Translations under genes and position numbers: made by a program
The notes under the pieces: generated by a model
Told to the model about the DNA's origin: nothing
Seen by the model: the letters and a program-made list of their open reading frames with translations, nothing else
The model's database searches: none
NCBI GenBank assembly: GCA_963971535.1
Contig: OZ020589.1
Coordinates: forward strand, 81,661,184-81,725,183
DNA: 64,000 nucleotides
DNA from: Notolepis coatsorum
Lineage: Eukaryota > Chordata > Actinopteri > Aulopiformes > Paralepididae
Direction of reading: 5' to 3'
Part shown: positions 33,500-45,456 of the stretch, piece by piece
How the letters are laid out: every line of letters begins with the position of its first letter
Position numbering within the stretch: the stretch's first letter is position 1

Positions 33500-33746
33500 A
33501 CCCCCCCCCCCTTCCAACGTGCCTGAAACCTACCGAAGGCCTTGAAGACGGGTGCTTCTTTACGTAGCATATCCGTGTTCCAGTCCCCGATAAGAATCTT
33601 TTCTACACCTTCCACCCCAGCTAAACACCCATCCAGTGTGTCATAGAAACCACTCTGCTCTGGTGGTCTATAGATTGGTTCTACTAGTATGGATTTCACC
33701 CCTTTCAAATAAGATTTCAACCCAAACAGTTTCAATTTCATCATGG
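33500..33746 (-). pseudogene. LINE endonuclease, second half
   Basis: Carries IYRPPEQSGFYDTLDGCL and ILIGDWNTDML, the central catalytic block (normally GDFN) of LINE apurinic endonuclease. Here it reads GDWNTD. A poly-G run (plus-strand C-run at about 33502) ends the similarity. Together with 34699-35224 it formed one endonuclease domain before the TTAA element entered. Confidence 0.75.
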
Positions 33747-33750
33747 TTAA

Positions 33751-34694
33751 CACTTTCTGCGCCAATCACGTCGTACAACGGGTTTCAAGTTCATGCGAAT
33801 TCTGCCAGATCACGGCGTACGACGTTATTGTGATCATATTTCATATTTTCAACCTGGTATTCATATTTCACTCACGGAGCCTTGTCTGATGCTGTGGGAC
33901 TCAGCACAACTCTGCAACGCTTCAATACTGCCACCTGGTTGATGATCGGCGAGTTGCCAAACCGGATATGCCGGTTGGTGCGTCTCCTAAATCCGTCCGG
34001 CCACTCGCATATCATCCCAGGACTCTAGCCACACACCGTGGATATGGATCGCTGCCATAACTCAATAATCGACATGATTTGGGCGTGTATTAGTATTATA
34101 CAAACCGGAAATGGATCGCCTCGATCCCCATCAAATAACTGGGATCTGTTTGGTCCAGTATCATCGCCCAAGGGTAAGAGGAGGCTGCCGTGACATTCAG
34201 CGTTTTTGTTTATTATTATCGATGCAAACTGCTCTGATCTATATATCACCCATACTACATAAATCATTTAACGACGATCAGGGAATTATAAATGACCCCC
34301 CCCCCCCCCTCCGTTCACCCGCGCATGATCAGTCATAACGTTTAGGACCATGTACAGTTAAAAATTTTAATATAGCGTGGATCGGTATCAAAAGGCATTT
34401 GATAATCTAATATATGCATTTATGCCTATATCTCACATTCTAGGAATTACTGCAGAAAACGATAAAAACAAATGTATGCTCTAGACGGTATTTTCGTATG
34501 AATGTGTGAATGAAAAAGTAAAACGTTCCTACATCCTGAATGATAGATAATCGATGTTGAATGGGCCATAGTAATGTCAATTTAGCAATACAATTTAAAA
34601 AGTTATAGCCCTGCAAAGAAGGTAAACATCTCCATAGACTTAGACTGGTGGCAGTGATCAAACATTGATGGATATAAGCGTGGCAATTAATGTG
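33751..34694. mobile_element. TTAA element, type 2 (piggyBac-like MITE)
   Basis: Bracketed by TTAA (33747-33750 and 34695-34698). Its ends CACTTTCTGCGCCA and CACATTAATTGCCA (reverse complement) are imperfect inverted repeats. It is 944 bp with no transposase and a C-run inside. It sits in a LINE endonuclease frame; removing it with one TTAA joins the two halves in frame. It is homologous to 49042-51336. Confidence 0.8.
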
Positions 34695-34698
34695 TTAA

Positions 34699-35224
34699 GG
34701 TCAGTACGGTTGATGAATTTGGTGTCTTTATGAATATACATGCAGACACCACCTCCATACTGATTCCTATCCTTCCTGACAATTGAATAGTTTTCGATTT
34801 CAATCTCTGTGTTCATAACAGATGCATCAAGTTTTGTTTCAGAAAAGCATAGAATATCTGTCTCACCGTTGATGAATAATTGTCTGATTTCAGCCAGTTT
34901 TGGTCTCAGGCTGTTTATGTTTAGATGGAAAATGTTTAGACCATTTGCTTTTGTTATTTTGTCGATGTCTTCAGGTTTGAGGTATTGTTGTCCGTCTGTG
35001 TCTGGTGCTGCTGTGGGGGAGGGGTGGCTTTGTTGATGTCTTCTTCTTGTGGTCTGTGTGTGGGTATGTGGGGAGGGGGGGGTCCTTTGTCCAGTGTCTT
35101 CTCTGGCGGCAACCTTTTGTCCTGGGCCGGTAAGCCTAGCCAGCCTGGCTAGGTTGGCTAAGCCAGCAGGCGATTTGACCATGGGGTTGTCGGTTAGATT
35201 TCTGTTTTGTGCCATGTTTGGCAC
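34699..35224 (-). pseudogene. LINE A endonuclease, first half
   Basis: After a Pro/Thr-rich lead-in, the minus strand reads GLNIFHLNINSLRPKLAEI, ILCFSETKLDASV and YGGGVCMYIHKD. These are the N-terminal motifs of apurinic-type endonuclease, with N in HLNINSL and E in SETKLD as expected catalytic residues. The frame is interrupted by the TTAA element. Confidence 0.85.
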
Positions 35225-35343
35225 CGGTGTTGAAACCTCCGGTTATTTCCGTCTCGTTCTGGTCACTCGAACGTTACGTTGTAGATGTGTTGGGGGTCAA
35301 GTCGTGAACGGTGGAGGGTTGTTTACGTTGGATGATGAGTTGG

Positions 35344-35562
35344 TCAGTGACCGTTGCTTCTTGTGTCAATAGTCCTCGCTTGGTACAGAGTAACTGGACC
35401 TGGGTTCAGCTGAATGTCTCCCGAAAGAAGCAGATATAAGAAGATCATTGATCTTCTATCAATCCTGCCCGACGGGGGTAAACTCTTTTGTCCCGGATTC
35501 GATGTTAACACGCTGTGTATTGCCGCAATCCCCATGGCTGGATGTTTTCCGCTCCGAGCCAT
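35344..35562 (-). pseudogene. LINE A N-terminal region with 2A-like motif
   Basis: A 72-codon frame with a hydrophobic run followed by SGDIQLNPGP. The 2A ribosome-skipping consensus is D-V/I-E-x-N-P-G-P; this has Q in place of E. 2A-like sequences are known at N-termini of some CR1/L2-type LINE proteins. A stop at 35344 separates it from the endonuclease frame, so this copy is broken. The leader extends to about 35800. Confidence 0.7.
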
Positions 35563-35811
35563 TTAGAAGGTAAAAGTCGCAATGGAACTCTTTTTTTACC
35601 CTTTCGTTTCTCTCCACTTCTGTCTGGTGGTGTATTTTCCATGTTGAATTAAAGTACTGGTCCGTAATCCAAAGGAGGGAGAGTAGAAAATGTATAAAAA
35701 ACCTTGTTGATGTTTTGTTGTGACGCCGTTGTTGGGAGCTGTGGATAATGCGACTGTCCATGTCGAAAGCCGGAAGTCTGTCTTCGAAAGCCAGAAGTCT
35801 GTCTGTGTGAA

Positions 35812-36985
35812 CTCCAAGCCCACGTGGTTGAAAAAAAAATTCAAAGAAACAGACTAAGAAATGACGTAAACACCATGATCAAAACCACAAAAAAAATGTC
35901 ATCAATGACAAAACTGAGGAAAACAAAAAAAAAAACTTGAACTTTGGAAATTACTCAATAATCAACTAGGCTGCAGTAAAAAATTTAAAGCCAGATTCTC
36001 AAACATAAACATAAAGACGGACAACACGCTCATCACAGACAAGCTGGATGTAGCCAATTACTTAAACATCTTCTTCACAAACATAGCCACAACACTGGTA
36101 AACAAACTACCCTCCCACTCAGGGCATTATGGAGTAGAACACATAGTAGCATACTTCAAAAACCTAGGGGTCCGCAAAGACGACTTCAAACTAGAAATGG
36201 TAACAACCGATGAGGTACTCAAAAAACTGAGCGCCCTCCAACCTAACAAGGCCACTGGCCATGACAACATCCCCTCCAAATTCCTCAGAGACTCAGCAGC
36301 CGCCATCACCCCAGTCATCACACACATAATAAACCTCTCCATAAAACAGGGACACGTCCCCAAGGACTTCAAAATTGCGAGAGTGACCCCTCTGCACAAA
36401 AAGGGCAGCAAATTACACCCAGGCAACTACCGCCCTGTTTCTATTCTTACCTCCATCTCAAAAGTCATGGAGAAAATAGTCTACGAACAGGTCGAAAAGT
36501 ACCTGGCGGAAAAAAATCAAATCTACGAATTCCAATCTGGCTTCAGAACATCCCACTCCACTGACACATGCCTTCTCTATTTGAACGACCACATCAAACA
36601 AGAGGTGGCAGCGGGCAAATACTGCGGCATGGTCATGCTGGACCTACAAAAGGCCTTCGACACTGTCAATCACTCCATTCTGATTGACAAGCTAAAAGCA
36701 ATTGGTTTTGATAGTTTATCAGTGAGCTGGATGCAATCCTACCTGGAGGGGAGAGAACAGATGGTGGAGGTAAACGGTACTCTATCCCCCCCCTCACAGT
36801 GAGCTGTGGTGTTCCACAAAGAAGCATACTAGGACCGCTACTGTTCCTAATTTATGCAAATGACATGTCGTCAGCTTGTGACTGCAACTTGTTCCTGTTT
36901 GCGGACGACTCAGCCCTGCTGGTCTCTGACAAGAACAAGTTGCAGGTTGAAAAAACCCTCAGCTCGGAACTAGGCAAAATCTTTC
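35812..36985 (+). mobile_element. LINE family A, copy 3 (body only)
   Basis: Starts in the linker before reverse transcriptase, head to head with the 5' end of the minus-strand copy, and stops abruptly after the FADD box at GGCAAAATCT. Both ends are truncated, the 3' side unusually so for a LINE, implying later deletion or rearrangement. Confidence 0.85.
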
Positions 36986-36990
36986 TCAAT
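36197..36990 (+). pseudogene. LINE A copy 3 reverse transcriptase
   Basis: 36197-36802 covers fingers and palm with NKATGHDNIP, NYRPVSIL and LDLQKAFDTVNH. The frame fails at a 7-C tract (36787-36793). 36799-37053 resumes with CGVPQRSILGPLL and FADD, then runs into unrelated DNA. The QRS replaces the usual QGS. Confidence 0.8.
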
Positions 36991-37160
36991 TTTTCTTTTT
37001 TCTCAAATTTGTTTTCATTATTCTTTGGTACATTGCTCCTCAAGGCTCATTAGCCAGAGGCCCACCTTTTAAACAACAACTTTTGGGTTTGTTGAAAACA
37101 ATAAAACAATTTATTTTAATCTACAAATTAAACATTAAATTTAAAACCCAATTTCCTTAA

Positions 37161-38087
37161 CTCTTTCAGTGCCACGCCTGGTTTTCCGTTTTACCGCTTG
37201 AATGCCACCATCGGCGCCAATGTTAACGTTAATATCGCCTAATCTATGTTTTAAATTATGGCTATGTGTCTAATCTGCCCATCGCATTATCAAAGACTAT
37301 TTTCCAGTCAGTGCTGTGAAGGCAGATTGTTTTTTTATCGCGTCGTTTCCGTTTCAGAGCAGTTAGAAAAGCCCCCGTTTTGATATAAAAAACAGCTCAT
37401 TCTGGAGCATTCTATGAAAATCGTCTTTTAGTGGAATATTCCACAACGTTGATATTCGTCAGCCTTTTTATGAATCGTTTTCAAATAAACGCTAGATGAT
37501 CAATATTATACGTGCACGCAAGCACATTACGGCCGCGCACTGATAATCGCTCCGTTGATTTCCTCACAGACTTTTACAGTGAAACCGAAAGAAGACATTT
37601 CACAAAACAGCTTATAACTTCATCAAACTTACTCCGATTATCCTACCACTGATAACATAGAGTCCTTACCTGACATCAGATGGTATCCAACTGGTATATT
37701 CCAATTCCTGATCACCATTCGAAAAAATCGATACGTGTATGGATCCAACGCGACACTGTAGATCTCCATGATCCGCGGGGATCTGAGGCTCCAGAATGAA
37801 CTGCGGCTGGATCAGTGAACTGGAAAATGTGGAGTACCGGATTTTTTTCCCCATTCATTTTCATTGAGTCCATTCCAAAATCACTTATGTCATCTGGGAG
37901 ACGACAGGGGGCGCTTTTTTCCACAGTGATCACCGGCGCAGCTCGGCTATACTCGGGTAGGCTCGGGTGATGCAATAATTTTTCAGATCGCAAAAAAAAT
38001 AAATAATAATAATTCCGAGAAATCTCGTGAGTGGCACGCAACCACCTATAAAAAAACAGAGAAATCTCGTGAGTGGCACTGAAAGAG
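37161..38087. mobile_element. TTAA element, type 1 (piggyBac-like MITE)
   Basis: TTAA at 37157-37160 and 38088-38091. The ends CTCTTTCAGTGCCAC and GTGGCACTGAAAGAG form a perfect 15-bp inverted repeat. It is 927 bp with no transposase, and the ORFs inside are short. The copy at 61031-61938 is closely related along its whole length. Confidence 0.85.
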
Positions 38088-40303
38088 TTAATCTATATGA
38101 AAGGTTGTTTCCACACTCCTTTACATGATCTGGTTTGAGAGAAAACATACATTAGTTATCACAATATTTTCACTTTACATTCATTTTCTCTTCTCCTGTT
38201 AATTCTTTTCTTCACCAATTAGTTCAACCACATTTCTGCATAATTCATCGACTGGCTCTCCCATCCATCCTCCCCCCTTTATGACACATATAATGGTCAT
38301 AACCTTACCACCTTGGTTTCCACAGCCCAGTCCGGTAGAGGAAAGCAAATTTCCAACGAAATTTTTTTTTCACTACCCATCCTTACTCTGACCGTAACCT
38401 ACCTATGTGTATGCTTCTTCTCATCCCTGCGTTGTGTCATAATCTATCCGCCCTTCGTTTGTGCGACCTATCAAATCAAATGTGCACAAAACAAAGCCCA
38501 TCAGTATCCGACCAGTCACCTCCCTGTCCCCCACAGTCCAATCCATACATAATTCCTCAGAGACTCTTCCCCACATTTTTCAGCTCAGCCCTCAGGCCGG
38601 CTCCGCACCCCAGGCCAGGCATGCCCCCAGGTCCAGTCATCCATCCTGCCATGACAACCTGGTCATCAGATGAGTCTTTTAGCCAGGAAATTTGTCCCAA
38701 AACCCCATCTGTTCAGTTATTACAACCTGGCCCCACCCGCATGGGGTTCTGTAGAGACGGGGGCGAATGCATACAAGAATTCTCCCACCACAATTTGGTA
38801 ACTGATCACCGCTGGACTGCCGAGAAACAGGGAAGATGAAATCCTACGTTACCGTGTTAATGTAATGTATTCATGTGTCCCCCCGAGTTGATCTGCAATC
38901 CCCCCTCGACTGAGCTGTTGAAGAAACAAAAGCACAAAGCAACTCCTATTACACAATATGTCAACATACTCTTAAGGGAAGCCATTAATTCCATATGCAA
39001 ATGTGGTGGAACTACTTAGCTGTCGTCGACCAACTGTTCCAATGCACCTCAGCCCCCAACAGTCCTCTCCCACCAGATCATGAAAAACATTTGGGAAACA
39101 AAAGAAACAGACAAATAATCAACATAATATCTCAATAAACACATCCTTCAACCACATGTTTTGCAACTCCACGTGTGAAATCACCATTCATACCTAAAAC
39201 AGCAAAGGAATAAAAATAACAAGCACCAAACATTAAAATTAAAGGTTTTTTTTTTTTAAAGGAAAGAAAAACCCAAAATAAACCAAACACATCCTCCTAT
39301 TACACACGTGGCAGACCACTTGTGAATGCTCCATGCATACCAAGAAAACATTAAAGGAATAAAAACAACAAGCTTCAAACTTCACATGCACACAACCTTT
39401 TCACTCCTGATGACCCACATGCACTCGTTTCACACTCATCATCATCACACAACTGTTCCAAACATGTCCTTGTGACTTGACAGCTCCACAGGCTCCATAC
39501 AAACACATTCAGTCCAGAAAAGTACAGATTAAAAAATAGAAAATAAAATTATATGATCTAAATCCAATCGCCCATCCACACACAACAGTGGCTGTCAACT
39601 TCTAAGACATTCAAAAGAAATAAACTTGAATGAAAGCAGTGATTAAAATTAAAACACCGCTTTGGCTTATACCAAAAGTGGTCAGTTGGCTCACCACAAT
39701 ACCTAACATCCTGTCTATTGTTAGGCCTAACTAGATAACAGACTCAGTCTACTATCTGTCATCCCCAGCCTCAATCATTCACTAAAAAGAAAAAACATAG
39801 ACAATAACAGACCACACTCATCATTCACAGTCACTCAGATCATTTCAACCACCATCCCTTCCCAACATATATTACACATCTCATAAACAAATACTTCCAA
39901 ACTCTCCCATACAACTCGTTACAGACAGACACTGGTTAGTATCCCTTCCTGCTCCTACACTCAGCTTTCCCTGCTCTCAACCTCAGGCTAACACAATCCA
40001 CACCAACCTCCACACTCCTACCCACACCTCAAAGATGGACTGGACCCATCTTAAATCCAGAACCATCCATGCCGTCCAGTGCACAGACAGTTCCAAATTA
40101 TTCCCTTACCAAATAGTCTCCATTCAAAAGTCATAAACCAATTGAACGATTACCTTATTGATTCTCTCACTCACTCACCAAGCTGCTTTCTGTATTAGCC
40201 CCCCTTTCTCCACCTCCTGTTCCCCTCATGCTGTCACCTTATCTTCCTGTCTCCCTAATGCTGCCTTTGATCCTGTATTGACCCCTTACAACCACGTCCT
40301 GTG

Positions 40304-40480
40304 CCCCTGTCGTAAAAATAGCTGTCATCTGTTATCACACTCCGACCCTCGCTCCCTATCTTCACCAGCTGTGACCTCTCTCCTGTTGTAAAGATAGGCG
40401 TCATCTGTTATCTCACTCTGCAACTGTGCCCTCCAATCTTCACCTCCGACCTGTCCCCCTGTTGTAAAGATAGGCTAGCT
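40304..40480. repeat. 78-bp tandem repeat, about 2.3 copies
   Basis: Units begin CCTGTYGTAAA at about 40304, 40382 and 40459 and continue through a TGTCATCTGTTATC-like block. Confidence 0.65.
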
Positions 40481-41556
40481 CCCTTTTGTGAGTGTAACAG
40501 TGACCATAACCAACAGGTTTTAGCATCCCCGTGGCTTCCCGCAACCTGTCTCAAAGCATTCCTACCCCCCTGGGCAATATAATCTTCTCAACTCTTGTCT
40601 CTCTGCCCACTGGCACCTGGTGCAAGCCCTTACACCCCCATTGTCCCCTGGCATATGCAAGCCCTCCTGTAATAAAACCCCATTCTGCACTGCCCTCTGC
40701 GGTTCTCTGCATACCGCCTCCATCCAGCATAAACCCCCTTTGTGATCTATGCATACAGTCTCCCCTGAGCATAAAGGCTTTTGACACAAAGACCCTATCT
40801 CCTCACTCCTTGAATATAGGCCCCCTGTAAATCATTAAAAAGTTCATCAAAACATCTCATCATCCCCCCAGAGGCAAGCCGCCCCCTAGGTTTGAATAAA
40901 ACACACATTCCTACTGCTTCCAGGGGAAGGCTAATCACCCTCCCCCAGAGGTTAATTAGCACCTATTTGCAATTTCACCTAGTCACAGACAGTGTCCTAA
41001 GTACAGATAACTATGGAATAAAAACAATCATTTCAACTACTGTAAACACAATCATAACCATTACAATCATTTTAACAAGCCCCCATCATTAAATCATCCC
41101 ATTACGAAACAAGGACTTGCAACCAGTCTTAACATAAAACAACAGCCTATGTAAACCAATGGCATTAAAGATTTAACATACATAAACACCATATCAATTC
41201 TCTACACACGTGCACAACCTAAACAGTTTCCAACATTGCAATGTAACAAAACCTCAACAGTGTGACTCTAATTAAGTTAACAATGTTATTAAAAATGTTA
41301 ACAAAAAGTACACAAGCATAAACAGACTGCATATCACAAATATAAGCATCACACATGTGGTTAGACATCATTAGTGGTTAGTTCCCCCATGCTAAGACTA
41401 AAAAAACTGTAAACCGGACGTTCTGGGAACGTTAACTCGGTACATATGTGACATATGATTCTAATGTAGATGGATCAATTGAATACAATGCAAGCAATAT
41501 GTAATTTTCAGTGTAGAGCAGTTTACCAAATTCAGCCCATTGCTACTCCCAAACTA

Positions 41557-41678
41557 CTGTCTGTCATGTATATCATGTATGTCATAAATGTCATGATGGA
41601 TTGAAAATGGGGGGACCCTGTCTCTGGTCTGCATCCCCTTAACAATTGCATGTATTGAGCTGTACTGTTTTCAATCTA
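41557..41678 (+). mobile_element. LINE A 3' end fragment
   Basis: The family's 3' UTR block with an internal deletion and a degenerate AATC-type tail, embedded in otherwise unassigned DNA. Confidence 0.75.
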
Positions 41679-43434
41679 TCAAACCCCCCTTGGTCAAGAA
41701 TATACCCCTGTGTCCAATGTGTATATGCATGTTTCCATCAAATACAATAACCCAGAGCAGCCAGTTTGCGAATCCCAGCCTTGTATAGGTCATGTATTCA
41801 TCAATTAATTTCCCCTTGATAGGCCACTGCCTTGTTTGCAGTCTAAGTAAACCCTTACTGACTTCCTCCACACTTGTCTACCATCTCCCTTAATCTAAGC
41901 ACCATACACTTTTACTGTTTACACAAAAACACAATTCACAATATACAAATATATAGAACAAAGCTAAATACAAACTCACCCGTTTCCTCTCGAGCGAATG
42001 AAATGAAAAACAGCGGTTTGCGCATGCGCACTAGCGCAAACAGCGCTCACAGCAAAACGATGTATCGCGACAAAGTACAACTATCACTACAAACCACTCC
42101 GTTTCGTCCTAATATAATGCAACGACTTCCACCGCGCTCTCCAACACTTCCTAACCATCACTCTCAAAACTCTAATCATAACACATGTCGCCCGCAAACT
42201 CACAAAACAGCCGCACGCAAGCTAACAGCCTAGCCAGCCTGATGCTCCCCTTCCTAGGTCCCACAATATGACGTCATCAACCTGCGACTGCTTCTCCATA
42301 ACAACATCGTCGTACACATTGAATACCGCATTAAATATAACCATTAATACGGCCATAATCACATCAACGAACCACTCGATTCGCTTCTTAACAACAATTT
42401 CTCCCACAGTGTTTCGTCAAATCTCTCACCTCGCCGCCTTAACATCCCTAGACCACCGCGGCCCTTCCACAGAGCTAAGCTAGTTAGCCCCAACTCCCAA
42501 TATGACTCTCCAGTGCTTGCACATTGTATCTACCGCTTGTTACATTACTTCTTTCAATAGTTTCGCCGCACTCATTTTCACCGCGCTTAAGAGCGTTAGT
42601 ACACAATACATGCAATGAACATTTACATTATAAACAGTATATCGAAACGACTTGTTGCTAAGCGCTATTGTCCCCATTTTGCCGCGACGAACGTGTCGAA
42701 ATAGAACGCCGAAGCTAAACACGTTCTAATCGGATCTGCTATGGCTTTTGCTTTCTGCAATCAACCGTCTCACGGGTCGACAAGCAAACCCTGCATCCTC
42801 CTACCCAATCCTTAATATCGGATCGACTATATTTAGACCGGCTGATATTTCAGAAAAAATCCCCTCCCCGTTGAAAGTTTCGAGGTGCCCGGCTAGTCTG
42901 AGTAATATTTTCAACAGCCTACGCGTTATGCTTCGAACAAGCCCCATCCACCTATTTCACCATACCACGTTTACAATCTCGCGACCCGTGACGACCACAA
43001 TCATATTAGCGCCCTCTTACATATCAACCTGACTCCGCGGATCTGTTTCAGCGTTGGATTTAACAAGGTTTGCATCTCAAAACCCCAACATGTACATACA
43101 ACAGTCATTGTTAACATCGATGAAAATAGAGAATTTACTGTAAGCCCCTTTTCATATGAGTAAGCCTGGTTTCTAAGATAAGTATCTTTACATTCTATTC
43201 TAACCAACCATAATGGGTCCATCCAGCTTACTTACATGAAAATCAGCCGACAGCATTCTCTGGGTTGGGAGAGGGGAGCCGCAGACCTGGGGGCGATCTG
43301 GGCTCCTGAATTAACACTGTTTTGCTCTTAAATACTATAATTTCCCACCAATAGTAGCACATTTTAATAATACGTTTGGTCCAATCCGGTTGGTTCTTCT
43401 GTGGGGGCTGTCCCCAAATCGATCTCCTGTGTGG

Positions 43435-43590
43435 GTCTTCCTTCAGTAAACAGAAGGGGGGGCCGCCGATGGCCCCCGTCGGTGCCTTCCTTCAGTGAAC
43501 AGGGGGGTCTGCTGGTGGCCCCCGTCGGTGTGGTCCCTTGATGAGTACAGAGGAGGGCGCTTTTGATGACCCCCCTCCTTGGCTGCTCAA
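43435..43590. repeat. About 53-bp G/C-rich tandem repeat, three copies
   Basis: Units contain CTTCCTTCAGT, a G-run and TGGCCCCCGTCGGTG. The third unit is diverged. Confidence 0.7.
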
Positions 43591-44175
43591 GTCTCCTCTG
43601 AATGAATCAACATTCCTTCGTGTACCATTATTGACCAGATCATATAACTGTGATAACTATACCAGGATTCTTAATTCTAAATATCTATATAGATGTTTTT
43701 ATTGATTTCTTTATAGAGTTGTCAATCCAATCAAAGCCAATCAAGTATCATGCTTTTTCATTTAACTTTGAACCATGTCCTTATTGATTAATGATCTTTA
43801 GTCCTGTCTTATACTTATCAGAGCTAGTTATCTGGTCTCTGCTGTCGGCTGACATCTGCTAACATTTGAGTGTGACTTTTCAGTTCCTTTGTTAGTGTCG
43901 CTAGTGGGGGTTGAAATAACTGTTCCTGCCGTTATCTGATGCAGCTGTCTCTAGAATCGTTCCTCATTTAGCCCTGCAGCCCACTCTGCTGCTAAAAAGT
44001 ATACAAGGCATAATGTTATGGTTTTCTAATTATTCACACATATTAGTTATGGAATTCAAGGTCAATATTACCACAGGTGTGCGTATGCAAGTGTCGGGCT
44101 AGGGGAGCCGTCCACCTTGTATGTATGGGGAGCTGAACTTTGTGCACGATTGCTTGGTAACGTGAGCTACGTCAT

Positions 44176-44234
44176 GTCTGATTGATTGAAAACTTTATTA
44201 ACAGATTGCAGAATGGGTACAATACAGTACAGCT
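44176..44234 (-). mobile_element. LINE A 3' end, very short copy
   Basis: About 55 bp of the family 3' end with an (AATC)n tail. Similar 23-bp sequences starting TGGTAACGTGAG lie on both sides (about 44153 and 44249) and may be a long, partly decayed target duplication, with about 12 extra bases at the 5' junction. Confidence 0.65.
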
Positions 44235-44235
44235 T

Positions 44236-44738
44236 CTCGACATTAGCCTGGTAACGTGAGTGCTGTCATGTTAACGTTAGCCGCCTCAGTTAAACCTTGC
44301 GACACCTCGTTAGATGAGGCTTGCGAATCCCCCTTGTCGGATTCCTCTTTTTTTCCGTCTATTTTTCCGCTTAAAATAAAAATGAATAGGCAAATGCGAG
44401 TGAAATGGTCATGTATGGATGTAGCCGTTTGTCTCCATCGCTTTGTTTCCCCCAATTCAGATTTAGGGTTATGTATCTCGAGGCTGGAGCCAGCATTTTT
44501 GGAAATCAAAATATGGTCACCCTAGGATACAACCATAATAATAATATGGTTAATAATAATATAATAATAATGTAAAAATGATCATTAAAAATACCTGATT
44601 ATGAGATAAAAATGTGTCTTTAAAATGCTGTTACGATGCATGTAGCCTACTGTATATGGATGGAATATTGTATGGCACACTAGTTAACAAGAGCATTTCA
44701 AACTGGCACTTCATGTCAAAAAGGTTACCGACCCCTGG
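44236..44738 (-). mobile_element. hAT element remnant, same family as 52980-54005
   Basis: The right end reads CCGACCCCTG, complementary to the CAGGGGTCAGC start of the element at 52980. Similarity extends over several hundred bases. This copy also keeps a minus-strand coding-like stretch (44243-44509, KKEESDKGDSQASSNEVSQG) that may be the N-terminus of its transposase. The left limit is unclear. Confidence 0.6.
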
Positions 44739-44817
44739 TATATAAGATAGTACAAACATATTAGTGAAAACAAACAACTCTACTCGACATCCAATAACTG
44801 TGTTAAAACTCAAGCCT

Positions 44818-45456
44818 TGTGACGTTTGGGGTTTTTGCTCTCACCTGGGAGCAAAAGCCCGGGCGTTGCCCTGGGGTATAGCACCTATCCATCTATCCTG
44901 ATTGTCCTAATTGCTCTGATTAATGCCTGCTGTGTCTTGTGTGCCTTCCTTCATATGTTCCCCTGGTATGCTGTTAACGTTGTCAGTTGTTCACTGATCA
45001 CCTACGTGAGTACTCTTTCAGAAGCATTTGCCATCGCTCCCGTTTGGAAGATACTCGTCATACCACGGTCGGTATAATGCTTAGCCTGATTGTATTCGTG
45101 TTTATTATTGAGTGTTTGTAAATGTTTTGATGTGTGCCCTGCAACATCATCCAGTATCGATTTCTGATTGTTATTCCGTTTTTGGAGACTGACTGTCTCC
45201 CATTTCCTTTCCCCTGTTTAAAGTATTTATTTTCGTCTTAGACTTTTGCGGAGATTGTTTTTGTCTTGCCTTTTCTTTCGTTACATTATACCGGGTTGTG
45301 GACACAGCGTGTCTCACCGTATCATTTGCTACGTGCCACCCTATGCTCCGTTGTTCACAATAAAGAGACATTGTTAAAATTGTGAAAGAGCAACCATCGT
45401 TTCCGACTCCATTCTTCTCTGCACATGGGTCCAGCACACCTACCCCAACGCTAACA
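44818..45456 (+). mobile_element. Solo LTR candidate (639 bp)
   Basis: Starts TGTGACGTTTGGGG and ends CCCCAACGCTAACA, so it has TG..CA ends with partly inverted termini. AATAAA lies at 45359-45364 near the 3' end. Flanks AGCCT and AGCAT are a 4/5 match duplication. No internal retroelement genes adjoin, hence a solo LTR. Confidence 0.55.

Larger units (their letters stand above)
38092..44175. other. 6-kb unassigned C/A-rich region
   Basis: No ORF longer than about 145 codons and no recognised domain. A degenerate duplication lies at 39120-39385. On the minus strand the region reads G/T-rich. AATAAA lies near 37115 on the minus strand, and candidate splice donors (GTGAGT at about 41980, GTAAGT at about 43235) lie upstream in that sense, so a minus-strand non-coding transcript or a decayed retroelement are both possible. 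Neither is supported enough to call. Confidence 0.35.

Noticed and set aside
33251..36985. Twin-primed LINE (5' inversion)
   Set aside because: The minus-strand copy reaches its own 5' end at the head-to-head junction, and the plus-strand copy begins mid-element and lacks a 3' end, which does not fit twin priming.
37666..37854. Short conserved ORF in both type 1 TTAA elements
   Set aside because: It is preserved only because the two elements are recent copies; it differs by indels and shows no motif.
38405..38839. 144-codon Pro-rich ORF
   Set aside because: C-rich composition explains it. No domain or gene structure around it.
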